Source: an uncultured Candidatus Saccharibacteria bacterium
GTDB lineage: Bacteria > Patescibacteria > Saccharimonadia > Saccharimonadales > UBA4665
DNA: 34,172 bases
NCBI GenBank assembly: GCA_903925195.1
Contig: CAIYEO010000046.1
Location: 1-34,172 of the forward strand
Direction of reading: 5' to 3'
Shown: one piece after another, positions 7,674 to 16,451 of the stretch
Numbering within the stretch: the first letter of the stretch is position 1
How the letters are laid out: each line of letters opens with the position of its first letter
Notes under the pieces: model-generated
The model's database searches: none
What the model was told of the DNA's origin: nothing
The model's input: the letters and a program-made list of their open reading frames with translations, nothing else
Position numbers and translations under genes: made by a program

Positions 7674-8093
7674 TTATACAGTTGTTTCTTCTGTAACTAC
7701 TGTTTTTTCCTTAGTTTCTTTTTTTGCTGACTTATCTGAATCTGGACCTTCTCTTTCAGCCTGTTTTTTCTTTCTATCGTTAATAGCAGCTTCAGCTCTT
7801 GCCATCTTCTTAAGATCAGGTCTAACAATAATAAATCTTAGAACTTCTTCCGTGATGTTTAGAACTTTTTCAATCTTAATAACAGATAGTGCTGGTATTT
7901 CTAAATCATAGAAGAAATAAATTGCATGATCTTGTTTTTTGATATTATAAGCTAATTTTCTTTTACCCCAATTATCTACTTTAACAACTTTTGCACCGTT
8001 GTCTTTAAATATTTTTTCGACTCTGCTAGTAGCTTTATCTAAATCTACTTCTAAACCTGGATCAAATAATAATCCGATTTCGTACTTATTCAT
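7674..8093 (-). CDS. rpsF: 30S ribosomal protein bS6
   Basis: 139 residues. Residues 1-95 match bS6 (NKYEIGLLFDPGLE ... VVKVDNWGKRKLAYNIKKQDHAIYFFYDLE ... EVLRFIIVRPD). The last about 40 residues are a charged Lys/Glu-rich extension, as is common for bS6 tails. First gene of the operon, with the ribosome site AAGGAG and a canonical promoter about 70 nt upstream. Confidence 0.97.
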   Translation of the reverse strand: MNKYEIGLLFDPGLEVDLDKATSRVEKIFKDNGAKVVKVDNWGKRKLAYNIKKQDHAIYFFYDLEIPALSVIKIEKVLNITEEVLRFIIVRPDLKKMARAEAAINDRKKKQAEREGPDSDKSAKKETKEKTVVTEETTV

Positions 8094-8162
8094 ACAAGAA
8101 TTCTCCTTTGGTTATCTAGCCTATGCACCATATTGTCATAAGCTTGAGTTAATATTAATACT

Positions 8163-8191
8163 ATTATAACCAATTCAACTCTGTTAGTCAA
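8163..8191 (-). promoter_or_regulatory. Promoter of rpsF-ssb-rpsR-efp-tlyA operon
   Basis: Minus strand TTGACT (8191-8186), 17-nt spacer, TATAAT (8168-8163), the closest match to the sigma-70 consensus in the window. The leader before rpsF is about 63 nt and contains the ribosome site. Confidence 0.75.
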
Positions 8192-8202
8192 TAATCTGTT
8201 GC

Positions 8203-10380
8203 TTACAATTCGTCGCTAGAAACGGCATCTTCTTTTGGTGATTCAGCCCCAGCTTGATTGTCGCCAAATACTTCATCCATGCTACTAATCAATACTTCTC
8301 TAGGTCTTGATCCATCAGCATGACCTACAATTCCCTGTTCTTCCATTGTTTCAATTAGTCTTGCAGCTCTTCCGTAACCTATTCTTAGTCTTCTTTGTAG
8401 TAGGCTGGTACTAGCTTTTCTGCCTTCAATGACAACATGAATAGCATCCTTCCACATTTCATCGTTTGCCTGGTTGGCTCCATAATCCGCTACAACTCCG
8501 CCCTTACCATTTAGCTGGACAGGTTGTGAGATTATTTCATCATCGTACTGAGGAGGTCTTTGTTTGCGTATAAAATCATTAACCTTAGCTGTTTCATCAC
8601 CAGAGATAAAGGCAGCTTGGACACGTTTAGGTTTAGGCATATCTGAAGTTAAGAAAAGCATGTCTCCCTGGCCCAGTAACTTCTCCGCACCCATCTGATC
8701 AATAATAGTACGGCTATCTATTTGAGAAGCTGTAGTAAAGGCAATCCTAGCTGGTACGTTAGCTTTAATAAGACCCGTAATAACGTCTACTGATGGCCTC
8801 TGAGTGGCTAGTACTAAATGTATACCTGCTGCTCTGGCTTTTTGTGCGATACGTACAATTAAAGATTCTACGTCTCTCGCTGCCATCATCATAAGATCAG
8901 CAAGCTCATCAATGACTATAACGATATATGGCATGCCTGCTTCTTTTTTGAGTAAGTTATATTCTTCAATGTTTCTACGACCAACTTCAGCTAAAGCTTT
9001 TAATCGTCGTTCCATCTCTGCCACTGCCCACTTAAGTGCACTTATACATTTCTCAGGATCATTAATAACTGGCGTAAGTAAATGTGGCAAATCATTATAT
9101 AGAGCAAGTTCTACTTGCTTTGGATCGACGAGGATTAGCTTCAAATCACTTGGACTATTATGATAAAGTAGGCTAGTTAAAATGGTATTAATCATAACTG
9201 ATTTACCGGAACCAGTTTGTCCAGCAACGAGTAAGTGAGGCATCTTTGCTAAATCATAGACTATTGGTGCACCAGTAATATCACAACCAATAATCATACC
9301 GAGTGGAGAGTTAAGTGTTTGCCATTCTCTAGATTTCAGGAGTGAACTAACTCGAACAATAGCTGCTTTAACATTAGGCACCTCAATACCAACTGCCTTC
9401 TTACCAGGAATAGGAGCTTCAATTCTAATTGAATGAGCTGCTAGATCAAGCGCAAGATTTGTTTCTAGATTAGTTATTTTTGTTAGTTTAACTCCGTTAG
9501 ATGGTTTCAACGTAAACTGGGTTACCCTCGGACCAACATTAGCCCCTTCCATTTCTACATTTATGCTGAAGTTAGATAATGTATCCTGGATTGACTGAGC
9601 ATTTCCAGCTACATTTCCAGCATCAGCCTTATCTTGTTGCTGATTTAGTAAATTAATAGATGGGAACTTCCAATCTGGGTCGCTAGCTGTTGTTAATGCT
9701 TCGTGATTTTCATCTGGGGTTATTTTTTGAGCCGCATTCTTAAAAGTTGAAAGTCTAGATTTCACACCATTATGTTCAACTGGAACACCTTCGTTTAATT
9801 TAAATCCTGGATTAGACTTAAGTGCAGCAATATCACTGTCTGGTTCTTTATCTCGGTTTTTTATTAATACGCCTAATTTGGCAAAAATCTTTGGTGAAAC
9901 ATTTAGTGAAAATAGTATCGAAAAAACAGTTAGAGTTAAAAATACAAAGGATGCTGGCATTTTAGTTAAAGCTATTAAACTCATACTACCGACTAGTTTT
10001 CCGATACTACCACCGTGACCACCAATCCAATCACCATTAAACTGGTATATGCCAATAATATAGAACCAAGCAGACAAGGAAACAACGGACAAAATTACAC
10101 TAATTAATTTAGTCAGTGGAATTCTATTATCTTCACTTCTAAATTTTTCTACACCCCAATATATAAGAGCAAATGGAAGATAATAAGCTGCCCAACCAAG
10201 TGCCCAATAGGTACCATGAAATAAGCTATTAGGTAGTGGACCACCCCCGCCAAATCCTCCTATTAATATAAAGACTGCAATTATCATGAGACAAATTGCA
10301 CCAGCTAAAGGCCAAAAAGAAGAACCCTCTACTTGAGCTTGTCTTTTTCTATTTTTGGTTTGTCTTTTTCTTTTTGCCAT
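8203..10380 (-). CDS. ftsK: DNA translocase FtsK/SpoIIIE
   Basis: 725 residues. A basic N-terminus (KRKRQTKNRKRQ) precedes about four transmembrane segments between residues 22 and 160. A short linker (165-265) is followed by the alpha/beta motor with Walker A GQTGSGKS at 387-394 and Walker B IVIVIDELADL at 487-497. Near the C-terminus lies the winged-helix gamma domain (about 640-705: LLQRRLRIGYGRAARLIETMEEQGIVG), which reads KOPS/SRS-type polar DNA sequences. It pumps chromosome termini through the division septum. The linker is short, as in SpoIIIE and small genomes, rather than the long linker of E. coli FtsK. Transcribed alone from an extended -10 with almost no leader. Confidence 0.96.
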   Translation of the reverse strand: MAKRKRQTKNRKRQAQVEGSSFWPLAGAICLMIIAVFILIGGFGGGGPLPNSLFHGTYWALGWAAYYLPFALIYWGVEKFRSEDNRIPLTKLISVILSVVSLSAWFYIIGIYQFNGDWIGGHGGSIGKLVGSMSLIALTKMPASFVFLTLTVFSILFSLNVSPKIFAKLGVLIKNRDKEPDSDIAALKSNPGFKLNEGVPVEHNGVKSRLSTFKNAAQKITPDENHEALTTASDPDWKFPSINLLNQQQDKADAGNVAGNAQSIQDTLSNFSINVEMEGANVGPRVTQFTLKPSNGVKLTKITNLETNLALDLAAHSIRIEAPIPGKKAVGIEVPNVKAAIVRVSSLLKSREWQTLNSPLGMIIGCDITGAPIVYDLAKMPHLLVAGQTGSGKSVMINTILTSLLYHNSPSDLKLILVDPKQVELALYNDLPHLLTPVINDPEKCISALKWAVAEMERRLKALAEVGRRNIEEYNLLKKEAGMPYIVIVIDELADLMMMAARDVESLIVRIAQKARAAGIHLVLATQRPSVDVITGLIKANVPARIAFTTASQIDSRTIIDQMGAEKLLGQGDMLFLTSDMPKPKRVQAAFISGDETAKVNDFIRKQRPPQYDDEIISQPVQLNGKGGVVADYGANQANDEMWKDAIHVVIEGRKASTSLLQRRLRIGYGRAARLIETMEEQGIVGHADGSRPREVLISSMDEVFGDNQAGAESPKEDAVSSDEL

Positions 10381-10387
10381 TTGGATT

Positions 10388-10396
10388 ATTATATCA
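10388..10396 (-). promoter_or_regulatory. Extended -10 promoter of ftsK (leaderless)
   Basis: Minus strand TGA-TATAAT with the hexamer at 10393-10388, 7 nt before the ATG at 10380. No ribosome site fits between them, so the mRNA should begin at or near the start codon. No convincing -35. Confidence 0.6.
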
Positions 10397-10498
10397 TTTT
10401 TATTTATCTGTTAATCATAAAAATTGTGTTTTATATTTAACTTAATTGCTTATGCTATTATATAAACAAATTACGAACTTGTCAATACTTATGTACAT

Positions 10499-10872
10499 TT
10501 ATTGTTCCAAAAACGTTTTGGCTAATCGCTTATCAAAAGTATAGACGCCTTTTTTTCCACCACTTACACAAAAGCAAGCACTCTGCATAATCAAGCTTAT
10601 GATTTTTTTATACACATTTAGAGTTTGTATAGTAGCTTCTGTAACAAAAATTTGTGGGCTTGTTGTTAGTGCAAGTAATGCCTCGGCAATGGATTCTCTG
10701 TCCATTTTATAATCATGGAATTCAAGTACAAAACATACTTCGACTAAGATCACGTCAAGTATACAAAATTCATTCCTAGCTCCTGACTGTATAGTGTTTA
10801 TTGCCTCATAGCCATATCTGGCATATCACCAGTTATAACTCTAATTAACATGTTTGTATCTATAAAAATAAT
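10499..10872 (-). pseudogene. Decayed VapC-type PIN-domain toxin, frameshifted
   Basis: Three pieces of one PIN domain lie in different frames. Piece one (from about 10872) reads IIFIDTNMLIRVITGDMPDMAM, with the conserved DTN at the start of VapC, then runs into a stop. A missing base near 10805 restores AINTIQSGARNEFCILDVILVEVCFVLE and the rest of an 84-codon open stretch. Within that stretch, about 14 codons around 10565-10612 are out of frame: the alternative frame reads KLDYAECLLL, the third acidic motif of PIN domains, before SGGKKGVYTFDKRLAK resumes. The start codon also seems lost. VapC proteins are tRNA/rRNA-cutting toxins; this copy cannot be functional. Confidence 0.75.
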
Positions 10873-10973
10873 TTATCTATAGCGCTTCTTTTTACAGCAA
10901 TATCTCTAGTAGCTAATTTTATTGTTTTTTAAGGTGTACAGCTTAAAAAGGTTACCCTTAATTCATCGCTCAT
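10873..10973 (-). pseudogene. Possible antitoxin (vapB) remnant upstream of decayed vapC
   Basis: Directly upstream of the vapC remnant, where the antitoxin gene is expected, an ATG at 10973 opens only 14 codons (MSDELRVTFLSCTP) before a stop, and another frame continues KTIKLATRDIAVKRSAIDKLFL. Both pieces could belong to one small broken antitoxin gene, but no antitoxin family can be named. The assignment rests on position. Confidence 0.3.
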
Positions 10974-11002
10974 GAAAATATTATGGCGTATAAATCAATA
11001 TC

Positions 11003-12973
11003 TTAGCCTCTGGCGTCTTGATTCAGAAGTCTTTCGCGCATTTTGGCGAATCTTTCCTGTTGTTCGGTAGCTAATTCATCTGGTGTTTTAGTTTGACCAC
11101 CAGGATGATTTTTCTGTATATCACCCTTTGCACCAATTACGTTAACTACTGGTATAACAATCGGGCTTCTGCCGGTGTTTTCGAATAAGAAATGTGTAAT
11201 GTAGTCTTTTAATTCAACTTTAAATCTATCAAGTTCAACTCGCTTAAATCTTTGAGCTGATGCACGACGAAGTTCTTGTCGAAGATTATTCATGAGATCC
11301 TCATTGTCTCGCATATATATAAAGCCACGTGAGATTATGTCTGGACTAGTAAGTAGATTACCATTCTTCTTGTCGATAGTTAGGACTATAGCTACCAAGC
11401 CTTCTTCAGATAGCATTAGTCTATCTTTAATGACAATACTAGATACTATGGAACCTGTTTGATCAACAAGAATCGTGCCATGAGGTACATCGCCAATAAT
11501 TTCCATCTTCGTATCACTGAATGAAAGAATCTGGCCATTTTCTAGGTTCATAGTATTTGCTCTTGGCATTCCCTCTTCAACAGCTATCTCAATATGTCTT
11601 TGTTTCGTTCTATAGCTACCATGATTTGGAATAAAGAATTTAGGATTAACAATATTAATCATTTCCTTATATTCATCAATTGAAGCATGTCCAGATATAT
11701 GCAGAGGACCACAACCGTCAAGCTCGTGAGTTTCATGCCTAAAGACATGGACATTTTTTCGCATAAAATCATCAACCATTCTACCAATGTGTGCGTCATT
11801 TCCACTTTCAGGAATTGGTGTACTAGATAAGATTACTGAATCATTGGCTTTTAGTTTAACGTGCTTATGATCACCATTAGCCATTCTTTGAAGAGCTGAA
11901 TTTGGCTCACCCTGTGAACCAGTACAAACAACAATAACTTCATGATCCTTCATGTTAGTAACATTGGCTATCGGCACAAAGGTTCCTTTTGGAACTCTAA
12001 CGAAACCATAACGAATAGCCATTTCGAGAGTCGATATCATACTTCTTCCATCCATTGCCACTTTTCTGTTATGGTGGACGGCAGCATTAATAATCATCTG
12101 AATTCGGTTAATATTAGTCGAGAAAGTAGCAATAAAAATTCTACCAGGAGCTTGTTCCATGATACTTATAAAGCTAGGCTCAATAGTACTCTCGCTTGGT
12201 GTTCGCCCCATTCTCTCAGTAGCTGAGCTTTCACTAAATAAGGCTAGTACTCCTTCTTTTCCAATTTCTTTCAATCTTTCTATGTCACTCTTTTCTTTGT
12301 CTAGTGGGCTAGGGTCGAATCTAAAATCTCCTGTACAAACCAGGTTACCAACAGGTGTATTAATAACTACTGTGGTGCTTCCAGGTATAGAGTGTGTGAT
12401 TCTAATGAGTTCAATGAAGAAACTGCCAACTTTTAACTTTTCATGAGTATCTTCGTTCATAATTACAGTTTTTAACTCGAAGTTTTCTGGCATTGGCATA
12501 CCAAAATTTGAGAAGATCTCTTCAACTCTACCAATTGTAAATTTTGATCCATAAATTGGTGCTGGATATTTCGGTACAATATGTGGCATTCCACCGATAT
12601 GATCTAGGTGACCATGAGTGATGACATAGCCTCTTATTTTATGCTTAATTGTATCTAGGTATGAAGTATCGCAGATAAGATAATTAATACCTGGTAAAGC
12701 GCCTCCATTTAAATCAATTCCACAGTCAATAATAATTGCATCATTTTGGTATTCAACAATCATCATATTCTTAGAACCAATATAATCCATACCACCGAGT
12801 GCTATAACGCGTAAGGTTGGACTATCATCAATGAGATTTGCTCTGGTCTTACTATCGTTACTGGATGAAGCATACTGATTCACTATTCTCTGGGCATCAT
12901 CTTGATTTCTTTTCTGAGCTCTAATTGCAGCTCCTCTAGATGATCCTCTATTATTTTTTTTATCGTTAGCCAT
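11003..12973 (-). CDS. rnj: Ribonuclease J
   Basis: 656 residues. A basic, disordered extension (1-50) is followed by the metallo-beta-lactamase/beta-CASP core with the zinc motif HGHLDHIGG at 120-128, further motifs GDFRFDPSP, VVCTGSQGEPNSALQRMA and ISGHAS, and the RNase J C-terminal domain. RNase J combines 5'-3' exonuclease and endonuclease activity in mRNA decay and rRNA maturation. It is the last gene of the operon pnp - small membrane protein - udg - rnj, 36 nt after udg, with an AAGGA ribosome site. Pairing with PNPase in one operon suggests the two form the main RNA-decay machinery of this cell. Confidence 0.96.
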   Translation of the reverse strand: MANDKKNNRGSSRGAAIRAQKRNQDDAQRIVNQYASSSNDSKTRANLIDDSPTLRVIALGGMDYIGSKNMMIVEYQNDAIIIDCGIDLNGGALPGINYLICDTSYLDTIKHKIRGYVITHGHLDHIGGMPHIVPKYPAPIYGSKFTIGRVEEIFSNFGMPMPENFELKTVIMNEDTHEKLKVGSFFIELIRITHSIPGSTTVVINTPVGNLVCTGDFRFDPSPLDKEKSDIERLKEIGKEGVLALFSESSATERMGRTPSESTIEPSFISIMEQAPGRIFIATFSTNINRIQMIINAAVHHNRKVAMDGRSMISTLEMAIRYGFVRVPKGTFVPIANVTNMKDHEVIVVCTGSQGEPNSALQRMANGDHKHVKLKANDSVILSSTPIPESGNDAHIGRMVDDFMRKNVHVFRHETHELDGCGPLHISGHASIDEYKEMINIVNPKFFIPNHGSYRTKQRHIEIAVEEGMPRANTMNLENGQILSFSDTKMEIIGDVPHGTILVDQTGSIVSSIVIKDRLMLSEEGLVAIVLTIDKKNGNLLTSPDIISRGFIYMRDNEDLMNNLRQELRRASAQRFKRVELDRFKVELKDYITHFLFENTGRSPIVIPVVNVIGAKGDIQKNHPGGQTKTPDELATEQQERFAKMRERLLNQDARG

Positions 12974-13009
12974 GCATTCCTTTCTTTAGATTGCTTTTAA
13001 CATCTATTT

Positions 13010-13579
13010 TTAAATTTCTTGTAATAACTTAGGGATTTTCAAAAAATCGTCTATTAACGTCTGTTTCATCGAGCCGTTATATAATGCTGCGGCTGGATGA
13101 TACAAAGGTAAATATGTTATTCCATCTATCTTTTCCGGTTGACCGTGGACTTCTGAAATTTTTCTCTTGGGTAAAAAACAATCCATACTATGACGGCCAA
13201 GAGTAATAACCAACTTCGGTGCAATAATTTCGATCTGACTCATAAGATATGGCAAGAAGGCTTGTTTTTCTAACTTCGTGGGATCTCTATTATCCTGGGG
13301 CCTATACTTAACTATATTGGTTATATAGATGCTACTTCTATCTAGATTAATCTTTTCAAGCAAATCATTGAGAAATTTCCCCGAAGCTCCAATGAATGGT
13401 TTTCCAGTTTCATCTTCCTTCTTGCCGGGAGCTTCTCCTATAAAAACAATATCTGAAGATGGGTCACCTTCACCAAAAACAAGCTGAGTTGCAGAGTCGG
13501 CAAGTTCAGGACAAACCTTCTCGTCGATGATAGTTTTTTTCAGCTTATCTAGTGAAGCTTGTTTTTCAATTTTATTCAT
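13010..13579 (-). CDS. Family 4-type uracil-DNA glycosylase with degraded Fe-S site
   Basis: 189 residues. Motif 1 FIGEAPGKKEDETGKPFIGASGKFL (E49) and motif 2 HPAAALYN (H161) place it in the family 4 (UdgA-like) uracil-DNA glycosylases, which remove uracil from DNA. Family 4 enzymes normally hold a 4Fe-4S cluster on four cysteines. Here the first is E20, the second is kept (C23), the third in the KCRPxxNRDP segment is Y92 and the fourth is F108. The fold appears otherwise complete, so either the cluster is dispensable in this lineage or activity is changed. In the middle of the pnp-rnj operon, 2 nt after the small membrane protein. Confidence 0.9.
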   Translation of the reverse strand: MNKIEKQASLDKLKKTIIDEKVCPELADSATQLVFGEGDPSSDIVFIGEAPGKKEDETGKPFIGASGKFLNDLLEKINLDRSSIYITNIVKYRPQDNRDPTKLEKQAFLPYLMSQIEIIAPKLVITLGRHSMDCFLPKRKISEVHGQPEKIDGITYLPLYHPAAALYNGSMKQTLIDDFLKIPKLLQEI

Positions 13580-13581
13580 AA

Positions 13582-13770
13582 TTATTCAGATTTTTTGATT
13601 GCTCGAATTATTCTACTAATACCAAAAATTAATAAGGTAAAAGTTGCAGCATATTCCCACAAATTAGCACTATCTAATGATCTTGATGCAAAAATATAAG
13701 CTAGGATTAACGACACAAAGAATAAAATTAAATTTAGGATTCTTTTATGTTGATCAAGCTGTTTTTTCAT
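13582..13770 (-). CDS. Small two-helix membrane protein
   Basis: 62 residues with two hydrophobic segments (about 11-29 and 36-54) separated by a short polar turn, a basic N-terminus (MKKQLDQHKR) and a basic C-terminus, suggesting both ends in the cytoplasm. No family recognised. Its placement 19 nt after pnp and 2 nt before udg, in the same operon, supports it as a real gene. Confidence 0.7.
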   Translation of the reverse strand: MKKQLDQHKRILNLILFFVSLILAYIFASRSLDSANLWEYAATFTLLIFGISRIIRAIKKSE

Positions 13771-13789
13771 ATCACAAAGTTTATTTTCC

Positions 13790-15916
13790 TTATTTTACAA
13801 CTGCTTTCATACTCAATTGTAGTCTTCCTCGGTCATCGATTGAAACTAACTTAACGTCAACTACATCGCCTTCTTTCACGAAATCATTCGGATTGTTAAC
13901 TCTTTCATTAGACATTTCGCTGACATGGACTAAGCCTTCTCTGCCTGGTAGTATCTCTACAAAAGCACCAAAGTCTAAAACGCTTACTACTCTACACCCT
14001 TTATATACTACTCCAACTTCTGGGTCTTCAGTTAAGTTTTTTATCCAAGCGATTGCGCCATCAATTGATTTCTTGTCTGGACTAGCAATAAATACTGTAC
14101 CATCATCCTTGATGTCAATTTCAGCACCAGTTTCGCCAATAATCTTATTGATCATTTCTCCACCTTTTCCAATAACTTCACGAATCTTCTCAGGGTTAAT
14201 CTTGATTGACTCGACTCTAGGTGCGTACTTACTTAGGTCTGCTCTTGGTCTAGCTAGAGTTTTAAGCATTATATCTAGAATATGGGCTCTACCCTTTTTA
14301 GACTGTCTTAAAGCATCGGCTAGAATGTCTACGCTCAAGCCATGAACTTTCATGTCCATCTGTAAGGCATTAATACCTTTTGCTGTTCCAGCAACTTTAA
14401 AGTCCATATCACCAGCAAAATCTTCTGCATCGGCAATATCACTTAAGATAGAGACCTTATCACCGTCCATCATTAGACCCATAGCAATACCACTAACTGG
14501 GGCTTTCAATGGCACTCCAGCATCCATGAGCGCCAAACAACTAGAACATGTTGCTGCCATAGATGTACTTCCGTGTTGACTCATAATCTCAGTAACTGAT
14601 CGTATAACATATGGAAATACGTCTTCAGAAGGGATTACAGGTAGTAAGGCTCTTTCAGCCAAGGCACTATGCCCAATTTCACGGCGACCAGGACTACCAA
14701 GTCGTCTTACTTCACCAACTGTATAACCAGGTGCATTGTAGTGATGAAGATATCTTTTTTCTGAGCTCTTTTCCATTGTATCTATGAGCTGAGCATAGCT
14801 TAGGGGAGCTAATGTAACGATATTCAATCCTTGAGTCATTCCTCTAGTAAATAAGCTAGATCCATGAGCTCTTGGCAATAGTCCAACTTCAGAACTAATT
14901 GGTCTAATTTCATCAAGTTTTCTGCCGTCAGGTCGTAAGTTATCGTTAAGGATACCATCTCTAACATCTTGATTTACGATAGTTGACCAGGCTTCAGAAT
15001 ATGCAGATTTGTTTTCTGCAAATTTATCGTCGCCATCCTTCTCTTTTAGGTGTTCCATTAACTCTTTTTTTAGAACAAGCATTTTTTCTTGTCTAGTTGG
15101 GTAATCGGTACGAATCTTTGCACCTAACTTATTCTTTAGGAAAGCTTCAACTGCTTTTGTAATCTTTGGGTCAACAGTACTTAGGGTATATTCCATAGGT
15201 ACAACGCCGGCCTTCTTGGCTAGTTCTTTCTGAAGCTTAATAGCTGGTTGCATTATTTCATGCGCAAAGTTTAGAGCTTCAATAACATCTTCTTCTGAAA
15301 TTTCATTAGAACCTGCTTCAACCATAGTAATAGCATGTTCTGTACCAGCAACAACTAGGTCTAGATCGCCCTTCTCGAGCTGTTCTAGGCTAGCTAGAGC
15401 TGTTAACTTGCCATTTACCTTACCAACTCTTATTCCTGCTATAGGACCATCGAATGGAGCTCCTGTTAGTGTAAGAGCAGCAGATATAGCTATCATAGCT
15501 ATTGAATCAGGTCTAAAATCTGGATCCATAGATAAGACAGTTGCTATTGCTTGAACTTCATTTTTATAGCCTTTAGGGAATAGAGGTCTTATTGGTCTAT
15601 CTATTAGACGACCAATTAAAATGGCGTCATCACTTGGTCGGCCTTCTCTTTTTATAAATCGACTACCGCTAATTTTTCCAGAAGCATACATTTTTTCTTC
15701 ATATTCGATGCTTAGTGGAAAGTAATCTAAATGAGCTACTGTATCTGGACTAACCATAGCTGTTCCAAGAATAACTGTATCTCCATAGCGGACTATGACT
15801 GAACTTGTAGACCTAAAACCTACACGGTTAATCTCCATACTAAGAGTTCTTCCACAGAACTCAGTCTCAACTGTGAGAATATCTTTATTGAATGGGTTAA
15901 TGGTCGTTTGACTCAT
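13790..15916 (-). CDS. pnp: Polynucleotide phosphorylase (PNPase)
   Basis: 708 residues, normal length. Two RNase PH-like domains (about 10-145 and 315-545) flank an alpha-helical domain. A KH domain follows (about 555-615, with IREVIGKGGEMINKII), then an S1 domain (about 625-695, with VVSVLDFGAFVEILPGREGLVHVSEM). PNPase degrades RNA 3' to 5' using phosphate. An AAAGG ribosome site precedes the ATG. The roughly 200-nt gap to rpsO holds a long potential hairpin that would lie in the pnp leader. First gene of the operon that ends with rnj. Confidence 0.97.
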   Translation of the reverse strand: MSQTTINPFNKDILTVETEFCGRTLSMEINRVGFRSTSSVIVRYGDTVILGTAMVSPDTVAHLDYFPLSIEYEEKMYASGKISGSRFIKREGRPSDDAILIGRLIDRPIRPLFPKGYKNEVQAIATVLSMDPDFRPDSIAMIAISAALTLTGAPFDGPIAGIRVGKVNGKLTALASLEQLEKGDLDLVVAGTEHAITMVEAGSNEISEEDVIEALNFAHEIMQPAIKLQKELAKKAGVVPMEYTLSTVDPKITKAVEAFLKNKLGAKIRTDYPTRQEKMLVLKKELMEHLKEKDGDDKFAENKSAYSEAWSTIVNQDVRDGILNDNLRPDGRKLDEIRPISSEVGLLPRAHGSSLFTRGMTQGLNIVTLAPLSYAQLIDTMEKSSEKRYLHHYNAPGYTVGEVRRLGSPGRREIGHSALAERALLPVIPSEDVFPYVIRSVTEIMSQHGSTSMAATCSSCLALMDAGVPLKAPVSGIAMGLMMDGDKVSILSDIADAEDFAGDMDFKVAGTAKGINALQMDMKVHGLSVDILADALRQSKKGRAHILDIMLKTLARPRADLSKYAPRVESIKINPEKIREVIGKGGEMINKIIGETGAEIDIKDDGTVFIASPDKKSIDGAIAWIKNLTEDPEVGVVYKGCRVVSVLDFGAFVEILPGREGLVHVSEMSNERVNNPNDFVKEGDVVDVKLVSIDDRGRLQLSMKAVVK

Positions 15917-15955
15917 ATATGTATTACCTTTCTACCGTATTGGGTAGTTTAGATA

Positions 15956-16047
15956 TTTACGGATAAGGTTCAAATATATACTCTTTAAAAAAGTACCTTG
16001 TGCTATGTTACCTAGAAAAAGTAATATATCTGTTCTCTATCCGCAAA
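15956..16047 (-). promoter_or_regulatory. Long imperfect hairpin in the pnp leader
   Basis: Read as minus-strand RNA, the outer arms UUUGCGGAUA (16047-16038) and UAUCCGUAAA (15965-15956) form 10 pairs with one G-U. After a small internal loop, CAGAUAUAU pairs with AUAUAUUUG and, past one bulged U, ACUUUUU pairs with AAAGAGU (wobbles included). That makes roughly 26 pairs, closing an apical loop of about 25-30 nt. It ends about 40 nt before the pnp start. The architecture resembles the E. coli pnp leader stem, which RNase III cuts so that PNPase can control its own mRNA; the functional parallel is inference. Confidence 0.55.
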
Positions 16048-16117
16048 TGAATCTATTATTATTTTGTTAAAATGCACAAGCTGTGTCTCTCTTCAAAAAA
16101 GACTCACAGTCTAAGCA

Positions 16118-16384
16118 CTATTTACGCAGTCCAACTTTTTTTATTAGATCTAAGTATGCCTGGCTATCTCTATCGGCTAGATACTTCAATAGTCTTCTTC
16201 TTCGTCCAACCATTTGTAGTAAAGCTCTTCGGGCTGAGAAGTCCTTTTTAGCAACTTTTAGATGTTCAGTTAACTCTTTAATTCTTTCAGTTAAAATACC
16301 AACTTGAACAGCAACTGATCCAGTATCTTTCTTGTTTACTTGCAGGCTATCCACTAGCACTTGTTTTTTATCGATTGTTATCAT
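16118..16384 (-). CDS. rpsO: 30S ribosomal protein uS15
   Basis: 88 residues from the chosen ATG (MITIDKKQ...). It contains the uS15 core: DTGSVAVQVGILTERIKELTEHLK, KDFSARRALLQMVGRRRRLLKYL and DSQAYLDLIKKVGLRK. It binds 16S rRNA early in 30S assembly. The frame is open to an ATG at 16405, but the usual uS15 start is at the second Met-rich position and -10-like sequences (TGA-TAATAT, TATTAT) lie inside the extension, so 16384 is preferred. It precedes pnp, the classic rpsO-pnp order. Confidence 0.96.
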   Translation of the reverse strand: MITIDKKQVLVDSLQVNKKDTGSVAVQVGILTERIKELTEHLKVAKKDFSARRALLQMVGRRRRLLKYLADRDSQAYLDLIKKVGLRK

Positions 16385-16451
16385 AATTACGCATAATATT
16401 ATCATAGTTTATAGATAAAATCAAGATGTAGATTACTAAAAATAACTCATT

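Noticed and set aside
10451..10470. Promoter-like TTATGCTATTATATAAAC on the plus strand between ftsK and the vapC remnant
   Set aside because: It fits an extended -10 (TGC-TATTAT), but no -35, no gene and no clear terminator follow; a small or antisense RNA is possible but unsupported.
10499..10753. 84-codon minus-strand frame as an intact small gene
   Set aside because: It lacks the N-terminal PIN motif, which is found upstream in another frame, and contains an internal out-of-frame stretch; treated as part of a pseudogene.
13677..14345. 222-codon open frame on the plus strand opposite the small membrane protein and pnp
   Set aside because: It lies antisense to the well-conserved PNPase coding sequence, has no ribosome site and no recognisable protein features; it is a shadow frame.
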